Assembly: GCA_945910005.1 (NCBI GenBank) | Contig: OX246740.1 | Span: 481,917-545,916, forward strand | Direction of reading: 5' to 3' | DNA: 64,000 bases | Origin: Isoperla grammatica | Taxonomy: Eukaryota > Arthropoda > Insecta > Plecoptera > Perlodidae | Part shown: piece by piece, positions 11,372 to 23,264 of the stretch | How positions within the stretch are numbered: position 1 is the stretch's first letter | How the letters are laid out: every line of letters starts with the position of its first letter | Program-made: the position numbers and the translations under genes | Notes under the pieces: model-generated | What the model was told of the DNA's origin: nothing | The model's database searches: none | What the model saw: the letters and a program-made list of their open reading frames with translations, nothing else

Positions 11372-12205
11372 CAACATTCAACTTTCAACATTCTCCGGTA
11401 GCACCACATCTTCAAATACTTCCTCATTTGCAACTTTCAACATTCTCCCGTAGCACCACATCTTCCAGTACTTCCTCATTTCTAACTTTCAACATCCTCC
11501 GGTAGCACCACATTCTCAAGTACTTCCTCATTTGCAACCATCAACATCCTCCGGTAGCACCACATCCTCAAGTACTTCCTCATTTGCAACTTTCAACATT
11601 CTCCGGTAGCACCACATCTTCCAGTACTTCCTCATTTCTAACTTTCAACATCCTCCGGTAGCACCACATCCTCAAGTACTTCCTCATTTGCAACTTTCAA
11701 CATCCTCCGGTAGCACCACATCCTCAAGTACTTCCTCATTTGCAACCTTCAACATCCTCCGGTAGCACCACATCCTCAAGTACTTCCTCATTTGCAACTT
11801 TCAACATCCTCCGGTAGCACCACATCCTCAAGTACTTCCTCATTAATTGCAACTTTCAACATTCTCCGGTAGCACCACATCTTCCAGTACTTCCTCATTT
11901 CCAACTTTCAACATCCTCAAGTACTTCCTCATTTCCAACTATCAACATTCTCCGGTAGCACCACATCCTCAAGTACTTCCTCATTAATTGCAACTTTCAA
12001 CATTCTCCGGTAGCACCACATCTTCCAGTACTTCCTCATTTCCAACTTTCAACATCCTCAAGTACTTCCTCATTTGCAACTATCAACATTCTCCGGTAGC
12101 ACCACATCCTCAAGTACTTCCTCATTTGCAACTATCAACATTCTCCGGTAGCACCACATCCTCAAGTACTTCCTCATTTGCAACTTTCCACATTCTCCGA
12201 AAGCA
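11372..12205. repeat. 59-60-bp minisatellite, about 14 copies
   Basis: The unit contains CTCCGGTAGCACCACATC, CAAGTACTTCCTCATTTG and CAACTTTCAACAT. Copies differ by substitutions, by an extra TTAA-rich insert (CATTAATTGC), and by units lacking the CCGGTAGCACCACAT part (near 11905 and 12050). Open frames run through parts of the array but are broken by the length variants. It lies about 200 bp downstream of a Myo18 exon on the minus strand, inside the intron. Confidence 0.93.
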
Positions 12206-12408
12206 CCACATCTTGAATAAGTCTAGCCTGATGATACAGTACAGTCAATGTTTACAACACTTTATACATTTTCTAGTCCTAGTCTATAGCCTATTAATAT
12301 TAAGTCTGTAGGGTAGGGTTGCCTCTAAGGCTGCCCATGCACACAGAGTTTGTTGCCCATCGCAACCTGGGTAACGGGCCCTCAAGTTGCCCCCGCCGCC
12401 CCACTCAC

Positions 12409-12603
12409 CTTCTCCACGTCGTCGTCTTCCACAGTGAGCACGTCGCCGGCCCCCTCCAGCCGCACGGTGATCCTGCCGCCGCCGCCGTCCGCCTCTTGTT
12501 CCTCCAGCCTCCGGGCGGCGGTGAAGCCCGCGCGATGCACCAACCACAGCCGCTCCGCCTCCAGCCAGGCACGCTCGGTGGCCAGCTGCTCCTCGGATCT
12601 GGC
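12409..12603 (-). CDS. Myo18: Myo18 exon: N-terminal edge of the motor (SH3-like region)
   Basis: This is a 195-bp exon (65 codons, phase 0 at both ends). The acceptor is TTTGCAG before GCCAGATCC, and it ends GAGAAG before the donor GTGAGT. It reads ARSEEQLATERAWLEAERLW, then LVHRAGFTAARRLEEQEADG, and ends LTVEDDDVEK. The WLVHR.GF start and the ED.DDVEK end, followed in the next exon by ANPP, match the N-terminal motor region of class XVIII myosins. It is GC-rich (CpG-containing) against an AT-rich background, which supports coding. No PDZ domain is seen between this and the upstream exon, as in isoforms of the class without one. Confidence is high because three independent splice joins keep frame and family order. 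Confidence 0.93.
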
Positions 12604-14197
12604 CTGCAAACAACCAAGCAACCGTCTGAGCACACCCTATAAGTCACAACTCACAACTGATTGAAGTGGCCCCCAAAATCATAGCTGTTGGTGCTTGCTA
12701 GCACTTTGCCACACTGCATCGTTTAGATAAAAAAAATGTAATTATAGCTTTGCGACAGTGGCAACGTAGCACGAGATCTCGAAATAGTGTAAGCAAAAAG
12801 AATTGGCCATATAACCTATATACTGATCTCGTCATATTGATTTAATTCCAGTAATGTCTTTCTATGAACTGACTTGATACAAAACATAATTTTAGGTGTA
12901 TTTAAGTTTTTGGTGTATTTTAAGTTTTCGTTTACGAAATTACGAAGTAGAAAAATGGCCTGAAAATAAGACTCAGGTGCACATGTATTCAGCAAGGAAA
13001 TGACCACACGGCTAAGTATAGACTGCGCGGCCTCACAGTAAACCGTGTGACCAGCCCTGAATGTCTTGTTCAAGTAACGTAAAGACGTCGTAATGCCATA
13101 TCCGGGAGCCAAGCGACGGCAGCGCCGCGCCGCGTCAAACATTGTAATCGTCACTCATGGTTGCTATTTGAAAGAATGTACAATTAGTTAGTTGCCAAAG
13201 TAGAATCCGTAACGATTATATAGTTAGAAACCTTAGAGTAGGTATGCCCAACTATACCTGACACTCTAAGTTAGAAACCGTTAAAATCCAGTCTTTAGTT
13301 CTTACGAGTCCAGTATTCACATCTGGGTTATCAATCACTTTCTCGATATTCACTTTAAAATATAGTTAATTTCGCGCGAATCTAGCACTGAAGGTAGGAG
13401 CAGGGTGTATTATTTCTGTATTTAAAACAAAAATAAAAGTCCTCTTTTTTTATAATTTATTTCAACCCATTTAATATTTCAGTTAATTATTGTATGTAAA
13501 TTTGATTTTTGTATTCGCTTTTAGCTCAGGCAACTTAGGCATAAGGGAAAAAGACTGACTGCTATTCCAATGAGACCTTTTTGATGTCGAGGTGTGACTC
13601 CATGCGCTCTTTGGCTCGGGATACACGGTAGCTCTGTCCTACGTGACGTCATAATATGCGGCTGAAACGTGGTGACACTGCATCTTCCCCGGAGCCAGTT
13701 GTAGTAATTATTCCAAGCAGGTCCGTCAAGTCAGCCAGTGACAAACCATTGTTCTCGTCCCGGCCGACTATTAGAAACCCAAGGGCACGTACGGACATGT
13801 TTACCGATTGATTCTCAAACTCTTTGCGATGCCAAAGAGGTTGGAATGCCGACACAGGGAAGGCTGAATCGAATCTTTATTGGCAGTTTGGTGCGTGCAT
13901 TAGTTTATGCGTAACGCAATTGGGTTGGCCATGACGCAATGTTATTGCAGAGATCAAGAATCTTCGTCCAAACGTAGAAGAATTCGGTGTAGATTACTAC
14001 TTTGGTTATGAAGCAGACGTACGAGCCATATGCAACACAATGTGCGCTAAAAGATTAAATTAAAACCTTGCTGTATTTGGTAACTCAACCTGCCATATAT
14101 CACCGAATATACAAGAACTAACTAAACCAAACATCCCCTGTCAATCTTTCGGGGACCGCCTAGATAAACTTATACCACAATGATACGCTCTCTCACC
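12604..14197. other. intron, no gene seen
   Basis: Short ORFs at 12816-13154 minus (112 residues) and 13649-13855 minus (68 residues) match nothing I recognise and lack codon-usage support. I see no clear repeat borders. Confidence 0.5.
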
Positions 14198-15734
14198 CAG
14201 TGGCGTAGCTATCGGGTGGCAGAGGGTGCAGTTGCACTCGGGCCCGGGCCCCAGAGGGGCCCGGGCCCTCTCTACAACTCCATGTTTGTCCCATTAATCG
14301 ATGTATGGTTTTAACCTGATGACAATTTTCTATTGTTGCAAAATTATTGAGGCTACCAATTTACAATTATTTCGCTCTCATTGGGCAAGAAAAATTTGGC
14401 ATTAAACTTGACAGTTCAACATGCAAGAACTGACAGGCGAAAAGAGTTCCAACTAAGGAAAAATGTGAGGTTTGTATCCATAGGGGAACAAAAGACAGTA
14501 ATATCCCTATTTAATTCCACAGAAACGACACAAAGAGTAATGTTTGCTTGACTGCACATATTTTTTTCTACTATAAATAGTTATCCAATTAGCATTTCTT
14601 GAAATTGAATAAATACGTGACAAACAGACGAATTTGGCATGGTCAAAAAAGGCTATTTGGACTGATGGCTTCTCTTATAGCAGAGGGTTGGTCATCATTC
14701 ATCAATTAAGTATTCGTTGGTTGCTCCCTCATTGGGTGTGGGCGCGTGTGTGAAGTGAACTTGAGTTTCCCCGTTCCTCTTAGTGCTTTTACTGCGGTTA
14801 GTTCTACATATTTTAAAAACTAATATTTGTTGGGTTAGGCCTATTGTGTATGATTGTGTCGAGTGGTTTGAGTTATTGAAATATAGTAGGCCTGTTAGGC
14901 CTATATACAGTGAGTTAAAATTTACTTTTCAAACATGAATGTGTATAAACATGAGTGGCACCATGAAAAGGGAGAAAAGAAAGAAAGTGATAAACGAATC
15001 AAACAGCTACCAAAACTTAAGAGGAAGGACTACTAGCCAATGTTAAAACCCGCGAAATTAACGTATTTTCGTCATATCTCAATAACGCCACACAATATCA
15101 AAACAGTGACACCTACGCACATTGTGGATTCGTGAGAGCTCAATACCAAATGAAAAAGATTTCGTAGATTGTAGTAATTATAGTTGTTATTTCTAATTAA
15201 CTTGTAAATTAGTTAAATTACAAATAATAATTATAATTACTGCAAACTAATAAATCTTTTTCATTTGGTATTTAGCTCTCATAATCCACAATGTGCGTAG
15301 GTGTCACTGTTGTGAATTGTGATATTGTGTGGCGTTATTGAGATATGACGAAAATACGTTAATTTCGCGGGTTTTAATATTGGCTAGTAGTCCTTCCTCT
15401 TAAGACACAACCTTTCAAGTACGTACTAGTCGTCCATCAGGCAGTGCAACCGTGCCAAACCGTAAGTAAAGATACAACAGACTCAATAGCTAAAGCCGAT
15501 CCTGAAGATAATCAAGAGCAACAGCATTTTTTAGTTGAAGAGTTACACAATGATGATTTACCGGTACAGGAACCTTCTGATATTCCTGAGCAGACCAATA
15601 CTAGCTACTCTACCGACAAGGCCAACTTTAATAAATTAATGTCTCAAGATAAACGATTCATTATCTCTTTAGAACCGTGCAAACCATGCGGCCCATTCCC
15701 GCGAGATAAAATGAGCGGTATAGTTAACTTGTGA
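14198..15734 (+). pseudogene. hAT-like (ZMYM-type) transposon relic, split by a later MITE
   Basis: The left end CAGTGGCGTAGCTATCGGG followed by G+C-rich GGGCCCGGGCCC blocks is a common terminus of hAT-like elements. An ORF starts near 14935 and reads ...DKRIKQLPKLK up to the TTAA at 15017. After the inserted element (15016-15404) the same frame continues without a stop to 15734 and ends ISLEPCKPCGPFPRDK. An IS-L-P-x-x-P-x-x-FP-(R/K)D stretch is typical of the TTF/ZMYM-like N-terminal part of hAT family transposases. The catalytic part is missing and no right terminus was found, so this is a dead, truncated copy. Confidence 0.65.
15016..15404. mobile_element. TTAA-bounded MITE with long inverted repeats (389 bp)
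   Basis: Arms of about 155 bp start TTAAGAGGAAGGACTACTAG and end with the inverted sequence. The TTAA is present on both sides (15017-15020 and 15400-15403). A TTAA duplication is typical of piggyBac-type movement. The centre is AT-rich (ATTACAAATAATAATTATAATTAC). It sits inside the hAT-like ORF, so it is younger than that relic. Confidence 0.85.
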
Positions 15735-15984
15735 TTGTGTTTTGTGCGTATAAACCAAAAATGGGGGGGGGGGAGCCCGTCGTGTCCAGTTTGCTCTCAC
15801 CGTCGCACACAGGGAAATGCTTCATGCTACGGACATGCTTGTGTCGAACTCGAGACGATGTGGGAACACCAATCACAACCCTCTCTGTGTCAAATTACAG
15901 CAAACAATTAACATAGGTTCTAGTTCACTAATTACCAAAAACCTAATCTGCATTGGGCATTTTAATGGATCTCGACTTAGAGAC

Positions 15985-16035
15985 GATTAGACAGACAGAC
16001 AGACAGACACAGACAGACAGAAGACAGACATGACA
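15985..16035. repeat. (ACAG)n microsatellite
   Basis: Imperfect ACAG repeats, partly broken to ACATG. Confidence 0.8.
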
Positions 16036-16082
16036 TGACATGACTGACAGACAACACAACAACACAGATAAAATTAAAGGCG

Positions 16083-16485
16083 TTAAGGCCCATTCACGAT
16101 TAAACTTAACCGTAAACTTACAACTTTAAGTAAGGTTTGGCTTATGGAAGATCACATGATTGTTCACGACCAAAACTTAAACTTAGTTTTGGGCTACGGT
16201 TTTGTTTGGAACGATCAAACTTGAAAAAAGAACCAATCAGCGCCAGCCGCAAGGCCTGAGCATGTTTCGGCTCCATTTTCGATTTAGCTAGCCTATAGGC
16301 TAGCATGTTCATGTTTCGGCTCCATTTTCGATTTAGCTAGCCTATAGGCTAGCTAAATCGAAAATGGAGCCGAAACATGCTCAAAATGTATTTGACGAAA
16401 CGTTATTAAATGAGTTTATGAAGACCTAGCGTCTACGTTTAAGTTAAAGTTTACTACTAAGTTATTATTGTGAATGAGCCTTTAA
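16083..16485. mobile_element. TTAA-bounded MITE containing a perfect 70-bp palindrome
   Basis: The ends TTAAGGCCCATTCAC and GTGAATGAGCCTTTAA are imperfect inverted repeats, and the similarity extends inward (AAACTTA...CGTAAACTT against AAGTTTAC...AAGTT). TTAA borders both sides. Inside, 16310-16379 is a perfect palindrome centred on CCTATAGG, and 16262-16304 is a second, truncated copy of its left arm. No ORF is present. Confidence 0.75.
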
Positions 16486-16599
16486 TCTTACGTCAAGGCG
16501 TGGAACATTTACTCCTGCCTCCTACCTGGCTGCCAGTGTCAAACAACCATGCCATGTTTGTCTTTGCGCTGTAGTTGGCCGCGGGCAATTACTATTAGG

Positions 16600-16990
16600 C
16601 GTTGGTCTAGCAAACTGGGTTACCCTTCGTTCCAGGTTCGAACCCTGGCTTGGCATGGACGTAATGTGGCGTTTTCTCAACTTCATTATCACCAATAAGC
16701 ATCACGATGAGCATCATTGCCAATAATGGTGTGAACGTGAGACATAAAGCCCAAATATCATCATCATGTATATGTAATTGGTCCAAATTTCGATGGCAAA
16801 ATCGGGACAAAGTTTTCATAAACACTCATATGTTGATATAATATTTGGTTTTTACGTCTAACATTTTAACAAGGATGCCAATCGAGACGATGTGAGGGTG
16901 ATGTATAGATGAAAATTGAAAAACACCACATGACATCCAAGCCCAAGCCAGGATTTGAACCTGAAACGCAGCAGCCGCAGTTACTATTTT
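16600..16990. repeat. two tRNA-derived SINE heads in opposite orientations
   Basis: On the plus strand at about 16607-16655 there is an A-box-like TGGTCTAGCAAACTGG and a perfect B box GGTTCGAACCC (16635-16645). On the minus strand another perfect B box GGTTCAAATCC (complement of 16951-16961) lies in the motif ACATCCAAGCCCAAGCCAGG. A related minus-strand copy is at about 62380-62450. The cloverleafs cannot be completed, so these are SINEs rather than tRNA genes. Confidence 0.65.
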
Positions 16991-16999
16991 AGAACTGGA

Positions 17000-19060
17000 C
17001 TAAAGCCTAATCGACCCCGTCGACTTACACCCCTTGAGGAATAACCAACCAGAGAAGCCAAATGTACCAGAACAAGCCCCTTCTTGAGCGAGGAGGCTTA
17101 ATTACAATAAATCAATCAAATAAAAAACAAATTCTCCTTTATTGTCTACATCACTAGTCACTTATGGTGTAACTCTATAACCAGAGGGGCGTGACCTCGC
17201 GTTTAGTCATCGGCCTGTGATGAGTATTGTTGTATTACGAGTCTGACCAGTAAACACATCTCACTTTGTGTTACCTTTCTTTAGTCCAACGTCCAGTCCA
17301 CTTTTTCCAAGAATTGAGGCTTGCATACAAATTAGTTATTATGTTTCCGTTTCCCGCTCTCCCAGTCCCATCAGACACTAAATTCACTAGTATCGGGTCT
17401 AAGTACCATATTATAATTAAACTAAAGACATCTGAAAACGACTGTGGACAGTAGGATACGAATAAAGAATTATATAGGCGGCAAGAGCATGGCAAACTAG
17501 TAACTACATACAATTTGTAAATCGGCTGCAAGAAACCCATCTTTTTGTAATTTTACTCACATTCCCGGTTGGGCATGTCAGCAAATATTTGACTTGCCCT
17601 ACCACTATATTGAAATGTCCCGGGCATCTCGGGCATAGTATTTGTTAGCCCTGATCATACACAAACATAGGAGTCAGCTCATGGCTGGGATGATGGTGCA
17701 GCACCTTGTGATCAGTATGACAATACCAGAGTCTGTCAAAGATCGACAGTTGACGCTATCTCTTTGTTGCGAGATTCATGCATGGCTCATACAACTCACT
17801 TTTAATGGGGTCATTGCACAATCTTGTATGTGCCTTAATGCTGCGATAATAGTTGAATCAAGCCCAATTTAAACACTTCATCATTTACAGCTCTTGAGTT
17901 CTTCGCCCAACCAATTTGAAGAGCGTTCATTTACAATCGTCAGGGCAGAAAGTATCACTTTACATCGAAGATTCAAAACACATCAAATAAAATATAACCA
18001 TCGAAGAAAAACAACGTTTACGATCAGGCCAAATATCAATACTAAGTTTATGGATCGTTTTATCGCTGTAATTTTTGGTATCTTATCAAAATGTGCCATT
18101 TTAAAGTTAAAAAAACTATCGTACGGTGCAGCACTGTGAATGGTAGGATGAAAGTGCACCGCGCAGACAACGTTGTTGACACGACCTCACAACAGTCGTT
18201 TCATTTTGACAAAACTTTATAACTTTTTTAAGTGCTTATTTCATACAATTTAGGTATTTAAAAAAATGTGTATTTGTGTCTTAGTGACAACCTTTCCATA
18301 AAGGCAGACACTGTAATAAAGTACGTATACCATCAGACATGCAACAATATTTGATCATCGCATTCTAAACTGAGCTTACTACTACATAAATAACAAAATG
18401 CGAGTAGATATATGTACACAAATGTATTCATAGGTTGCACGTACGTCACATCTTTGCGCATGGCGGCCACATTTGTGATCAAACGTTGACGTTGCCATGG
18501 AAAAACAATTGAAGCCTGTTGTTGTAGAGCACAGAAATCCTCAGGTCTTCAAAATTCAGCCTGTTTATAATTATTTTTTCTTTTTTTATAAAAGTAATGT
18601 GGGTCATTTGTGATTTGTTTATTTCTTACTATTTAAATTCTAAATTATGCTTATTTAGTAAATTTGAATAATATCAATGCTCTAGCATCCAGGATAGGTC
18701 TAAATCAATCATGTCGCAATGATGGCCGCTGTGACGTCGCGTGGGAACTATGGATATTATTACAATATGTCACGATTTGTAAACAATACGAATCACAAAG
18801 AAATATCACAGAGAAATATCACACAAAATAAAGAAACTTGAACGACGTCAATCGCAACTCATCACGACAACATCTGGTCACACCGGACCGCGGTAGGCGA
18901 ACCCCTGCTGTAGGGTGCACAACAGCTTTACCAATGTGCCCCGGCCTCTTCGGGTGACTAACTAAGTAGGCCTATATTATGGACAGTTGGGAAGAAATGT
19001 GTGACTGATTCAATCCCAGCATTCGCTTTGCGGCCATCGGAAATACCTTTAGTTAGGATT
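17000..19060. other. intron, no gene seen
   Basis: Several 60-90-residue ORFs (17266-17454, 17642-17872, 17894-18139 on plus) have no recognisable domain. A short inverted motif CCCGGTTGGGCATGTCA...CCCGGGCATCTCGGGCAT lies at 17563-17636. Confidence 0.5.
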
Positions 19061-19130
19061 GCCAGTGACGGTATCGAACCGGTGACCTTCCAAATGAGTC
19101 TCGCGTGTTACCGCTGAGCCCCTTTACCGT
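19060..19130 (-). repeat. tRNA-derived SINE head
   Basis: The minus strand reads an A-box-like GGCTCAGCGGTAA and a perfect B box GGTTCGATACC (complement of 19070-19080), separated by about 30 bases. The acceptor stem does not pair, so I do not call a functional tRNA. A diverged relative is at about 47078-47145. Confidence 0.6.
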
Positions 19131-19365
19131 ATGACGTAATTACAAGGGAATACAAAATGGCATCGCACATCCATATATATATAGGTTGTCTCCCTCCAGA
19201 CAGAGTGGGTGGGTCTTACACTCATGCAGAGACATACATGTGCGAAGGCCAATGCCAACCAATGATAGGGGTAGTGGGCATCGCAAGGTGAGTAACTGGG
19301 GCACCGCACATTGTCAGATGTTGAGCACAGTCGAGTTATCAGACTGAGGCAAACACTCTAGTCCA

Positions 19366-21041
19366 AGAGCCAGCAACATAAAAGCTCCCCTCATAAGGTA
19401 CATATGTTTTGACTATTGGAATAGGAGCGGAAAAACTACTCTACTAACAAAACGCGCGTCTTACTCCTCAACGTGGGGGCTTTTAGGCCCCACAGGGGGC
19501 CAAAAAAGCCGAAAAAAGGCCCAAGGTTCCCCTCATAAGGTACATGGATGGAGTAAACGCCATTTTGTAGAGATAAGTGTCCCAAATAGGAATTCGAAGA
19601 GTAAGACGGGATATTAGGGGGCGTTTACCGATCAGACGCCATTTTACCTAAAAAGGGCCATTTTTTATTTTCGCACATGCATGCGCTTAAATACTCAAAT
19701 CATATCCGGAAATGTCTCGAGACGTAGAAAAACATACATTTTAAAGAAATTTTGGGTTATTGTCCTCGCCAGACGCCCTCAAAAGCGGCCCAAAAAGGCC
19801 AAGGTTCCCCTCATAAGGTACATGAGTGGAGTAAACGCCTTTTTTGTAGAGATAAGTGTCCCAAATACGAATTCGAAGAGTAAGACGGGATATTAGGGGG
19901 CGTTTACCGATCAGACGCCATTTTGTCCAAAAGGGGCCACTTTTTATTTTCACACGTGCACGCGCTTTAACACCCAAAACATATCTTTAAATGCCCCTAG
20001 AGGTGAATACATTTTTAAGATATTGTGTGATGTCCTTGCCAGCCCCCCCCCCCCCCCCACAGCCTCGATCCGGATGCGATAGTTTTGAAGCTCCGCCCAC
20101 CCCTAACTTTAATATACCAGTATTTATTATTATTAATGTCAGGATTTAAGGATATGTTTTGGGTGTTAAGTGCGTGCATGTGTGAAAATAAAAGCGGCCC
20201 TTTTTGGACAAAATGGCGTCTGATCGGTAGACGCCCCCTATCCCGTCTTACTCTTCAAATTCCTATTTGGGAGACTTATCTCTACAAAATGGCGTTTACT
20301 CCATTCATGTACCTTATGAGGGGAACCTTGGCTTTTTTGGGCCCCTTTTGAGGGCGTCTGGCGAGGACAATAACCCAAAATTTCTTTAAAATGTATGTTT
20401 TTCTACGTCTCGAGACATTTCCGGATATGTTTTGAGTGTTTAAGCGCATGCATGTGCGAAAATAAAAAATGGCCCAATTGGGTAAAATGGCGTCTGATCG
20501 GTAAACGCCCCCTAATATCCCGTCTTACTCTTCGAATTCCTATTTGGGACACTTATCTCTACAAAATGGCGTTTACTCTATTCATGTACCTTATGAGGGG
20601 AACCTTGGCCTTTTTGGGCCCCTTTTGAGGGCGTCTGGCGAGGACAATAACCCAAAATTTCTTTAAAATGTATGTTTTTCTACGTCTCGAGACATTTCCG
20701 GATATGTTTTGAGTGTTTAAGCGCATGCATGTGCGAAAATAAAAAATGGCCCTTTTTAGGTAAAATGGCGTCTGATCGGTAAACGCCCCCTAATATCCCG
20801 TCTTACTCTTCGAATTCCTATTTGGGACACTTATCTCTACAAAATGGCGTTTACTCCATCCATGTACCTTATGAGGGGAACCTTGGGCCTTTTTTCGGCC
20901 TTTTTGGCCCCCTGTGGGGCCTAAAAGCCCCCACGTTGAGGAGTAAGACGCGCGTTTTGTTAGTAGAGTAGTTTTTCCGCTCCTATTCCAATAGTCAAAA
21001 CATATGTACCTTATGAGGGGAGCTTTTATGTTGCTGGCTCT
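19366..21041. mobile_element. 1.7-kb foldback element made of inverted 278-bp tandem units
   Basis: The outer ends AGAGCCAGCAACATAAAAGC and the inverted copy delimit two long arms. Each arm has a unique outer part (TAGGAGCGGAAAAACTACTC, CAACGTGGGGGCTTTTAGGC) and inner units that repeat with a 277-278-bp spacing. The CCTCATAAGG motif occurs at 19531 and 19809, and its complement at 20312, 20589 and 20867. The arms meet at a poly-C run near 20047. Open frames of 70-140 residues arise from the repeats and show no domain. No target duplication was found next to the ends. Confidence 0.85.
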
Positions 21042-21925
21042 CCGTCTACTCGGACCATATTTCGCATTTTTGGACGCGTTTTTAAACGTATTACGTAGGC
21101 TTAAGCAGGCCAGGGACAACACACAGCACACCAAGAAGAATAGAGCCACGGAAATAATGAAATGGTTCCACTTATGTTTACGGTGGCATTTCACAACGTA
21201 ACAACTGTCACACTCCATTGTTCCGCTATTGCTTGCATAACAAACGCAAGAGCGAGAGCCCAGCCACCTTCTGTCAAATCAGTTTCAGTTTCCATAAAAA
21301 AAATTGAATCTGCATTATAAATACTTTCATTAAAAAAAACAACTAAGGCATCCAGAAAACCTAATTATATTTGGTATTCCACAAACACAAAATAATATTG
21401 ATTTTGATTTTCTAAACACTCCCAAAGGGTTTGAGTATTGCCTCCACTGTCAAATATGTATAACATAGAGAAATACATAACTCGATTCGACTGACATTAT
21501 TATCCACAAGGATACAGCATAATGGAAAGGTTCTACAAGGTCTAAGAATGATTCGGCCACGAATATTACCCATGCTAAGAGCATCTGCATACTTTATCCC
21601 GAGGTGACCTGACACAACGCTGTGCTGTGTGTGGCTGTGGTGTTGTTGCTGATATTACTTACAAGTGTGGTAAACATGGTTTTATGGAAGGTATATGTGA
21701 GACATCCGACATTCTGATAAAAAAATATAAATTTTATAATATAAATTTTATAGAAAACCAATAATGTGGACTACGGAATGAGAGGAGAATGTCATTGAAA
21801 TTTATTATAAAAACAAACAAATACATTCATATTTAAAGTCCACTAAAGCAAGAAAGGAGTAGTTAGGATTTAATTGTTAAACGACGGACTCGACAACTAT
21901 GGTCATATGACGTCAGTCGACTTGT
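21042..21925. other. intron, no gene seen
   Basis: AT-rich unique-looking sequence. A short inverted AT tract (TAAATTTTATAATATAAATTTTA) lies at about 21727-21750. Confidence 0.5.
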
Positions 21926-23264
21926 CCCAACGCCCGCTAAGAGTTGCCAAGTGTATCACCAGTAACTATAAAGCGGCGTTTGCTTCACACGGGGGGTCGA
22001 ACTAGGCCCAACGCCCGCTAAGAGTTGCCAAGTGTATTACCAGTAACTATGAAGGTATGTTTGCTTCACACGGGGGGTCGAACTAGGCCCAACGCCCGCT
22101 AAGAGATGCCAAGTGTATCACCAGTAACTATGAAGGTATGTTTGCTTCACACGGGGGGTCGAACTAGGCCCAACGCCCGCTAAGAGATGCCAAGTGTATC
22201 ACCAGTAACTATGAAGGTATGTTTGCTTCACACGGGGGGTCGAACTAGGCCCAACGCCCGCTAAGAGATGCCAAGTGTATCACCAGTAACTATGAAGGTA
22301 TGTTTGCTTCACACGGGGGGTCGAACTAGGCCCAACGCCCCCTAAGAGATGCCAAGTGTATCACCAGTAACTATGAAGGTATGTCTGGTTCACACGGGGG
22401 GTCGAAGAAGGCCCAACGCCCGCTAAGAGATGCCAAGTGTATCACCAGTAACCATGAAGGTATGTTTGCTTCACACGAGGGGTCGAACTAGGCCCAACGC
22501 CCGCTAAGAGATGCCAAGTGTATCACCAGTAACTATGAAGGTATGTTTGCTTCACACGGGGGGTCGAACTAGGCCCAACGCCCCCTAAGAGATGCCAAGT
22601 GTATCACCAGTAACTATGAAGGTATGTTTGCTTCACACGGGGGGTCGAACTAGGCCCAACGCCCGCTAAGAGATGCCAAGTGTATCACCAGTAACTATGA
22701 AGGTATGTTTGCTTCACACGGGGGGTCGAACTAGGCCCAACGCCCGCTAAGAGATGCCAAGTGTATCACCAGTAACTATGAAGCGGTGTTTGCTTCACAC
22801 GGGGGGTCGAACTAGGCCCAACGCCCGCTAAGAGTTGCCAAGTGTATCACCAGTAACTATGAAGGTATGTTTGCTTCACACGGGGGGTCGAACTAGGCCC
22901 AACGCCCGCTAAGAGATGCCAAGTGTAGGCTATCACCAGTAACTATAAAGCGGTGTTTGGTTCACACGGGGGGTCGAACTAGGCCCAACGCCCGCTAAGA
23001 GATGCCAAGTGTATCACCAGTAACTATGAAGCGGTGTTTGCTTCACACGGGGGGTCGAACTAGGCCCAACGCCCGCTAAGAGATGCCAAGTGTAGGCTAT
23101 CACCAGTAACTATAAAGCGGTGTTTGGTTCACACGGGGGGTCGAACTAGGCCCAGCGCCCGCTAAGAGATGCCAAGTGTATCACTAGTAACTATGAAGGT
23201 ATGTTTGGTTCACACGGGGGGTCGAACTAGGCCCAGCGCCCGCTAAGAGATGCCAAGTGTATCA
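21926..23264. repeat. 81-bp minisatellite, about 16 copies
   Basis: The unit includes CCCAACGCCCGCTAAGAGAT, CCAAGTGTATCACCAGTAAC and CACGGGGGGTCGAACTAGG. The period is 81 bp. Two units carry a 5-bp insertion (TGTAGGCTATC instead of TGTATC, near 22927 and 23093). Others vary between AAGGTATGTTTG and AAGCGGTGTTTG. No long open frame crosses the array. Confidence 0.95.

Noticed and set aside
15444..15734. Free-standing small gene
   Set aside because: It lacks an ATG start at 15444 and is continuous with the frame before the MITE; better read as part of a hAT-like relic.
14190..15800. CTCTCACC at 14190-14197 and 15794-15801 as the target duplication of the hAT-like relic
   Set aside because: Spacing is suggestive, but the sequence before the second copy (CCAGTTTG) is not an inverted terminal repeat.
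16609..16655. Functional tRNA gene
   Set aside because: A and B boxes are good, but no acceptor or anticodon stem can be completed.
21926..23264. CRISPR array
   Set aside because: Whole 81-bp units repeat without unique spacers, in eukaryotic sequence.
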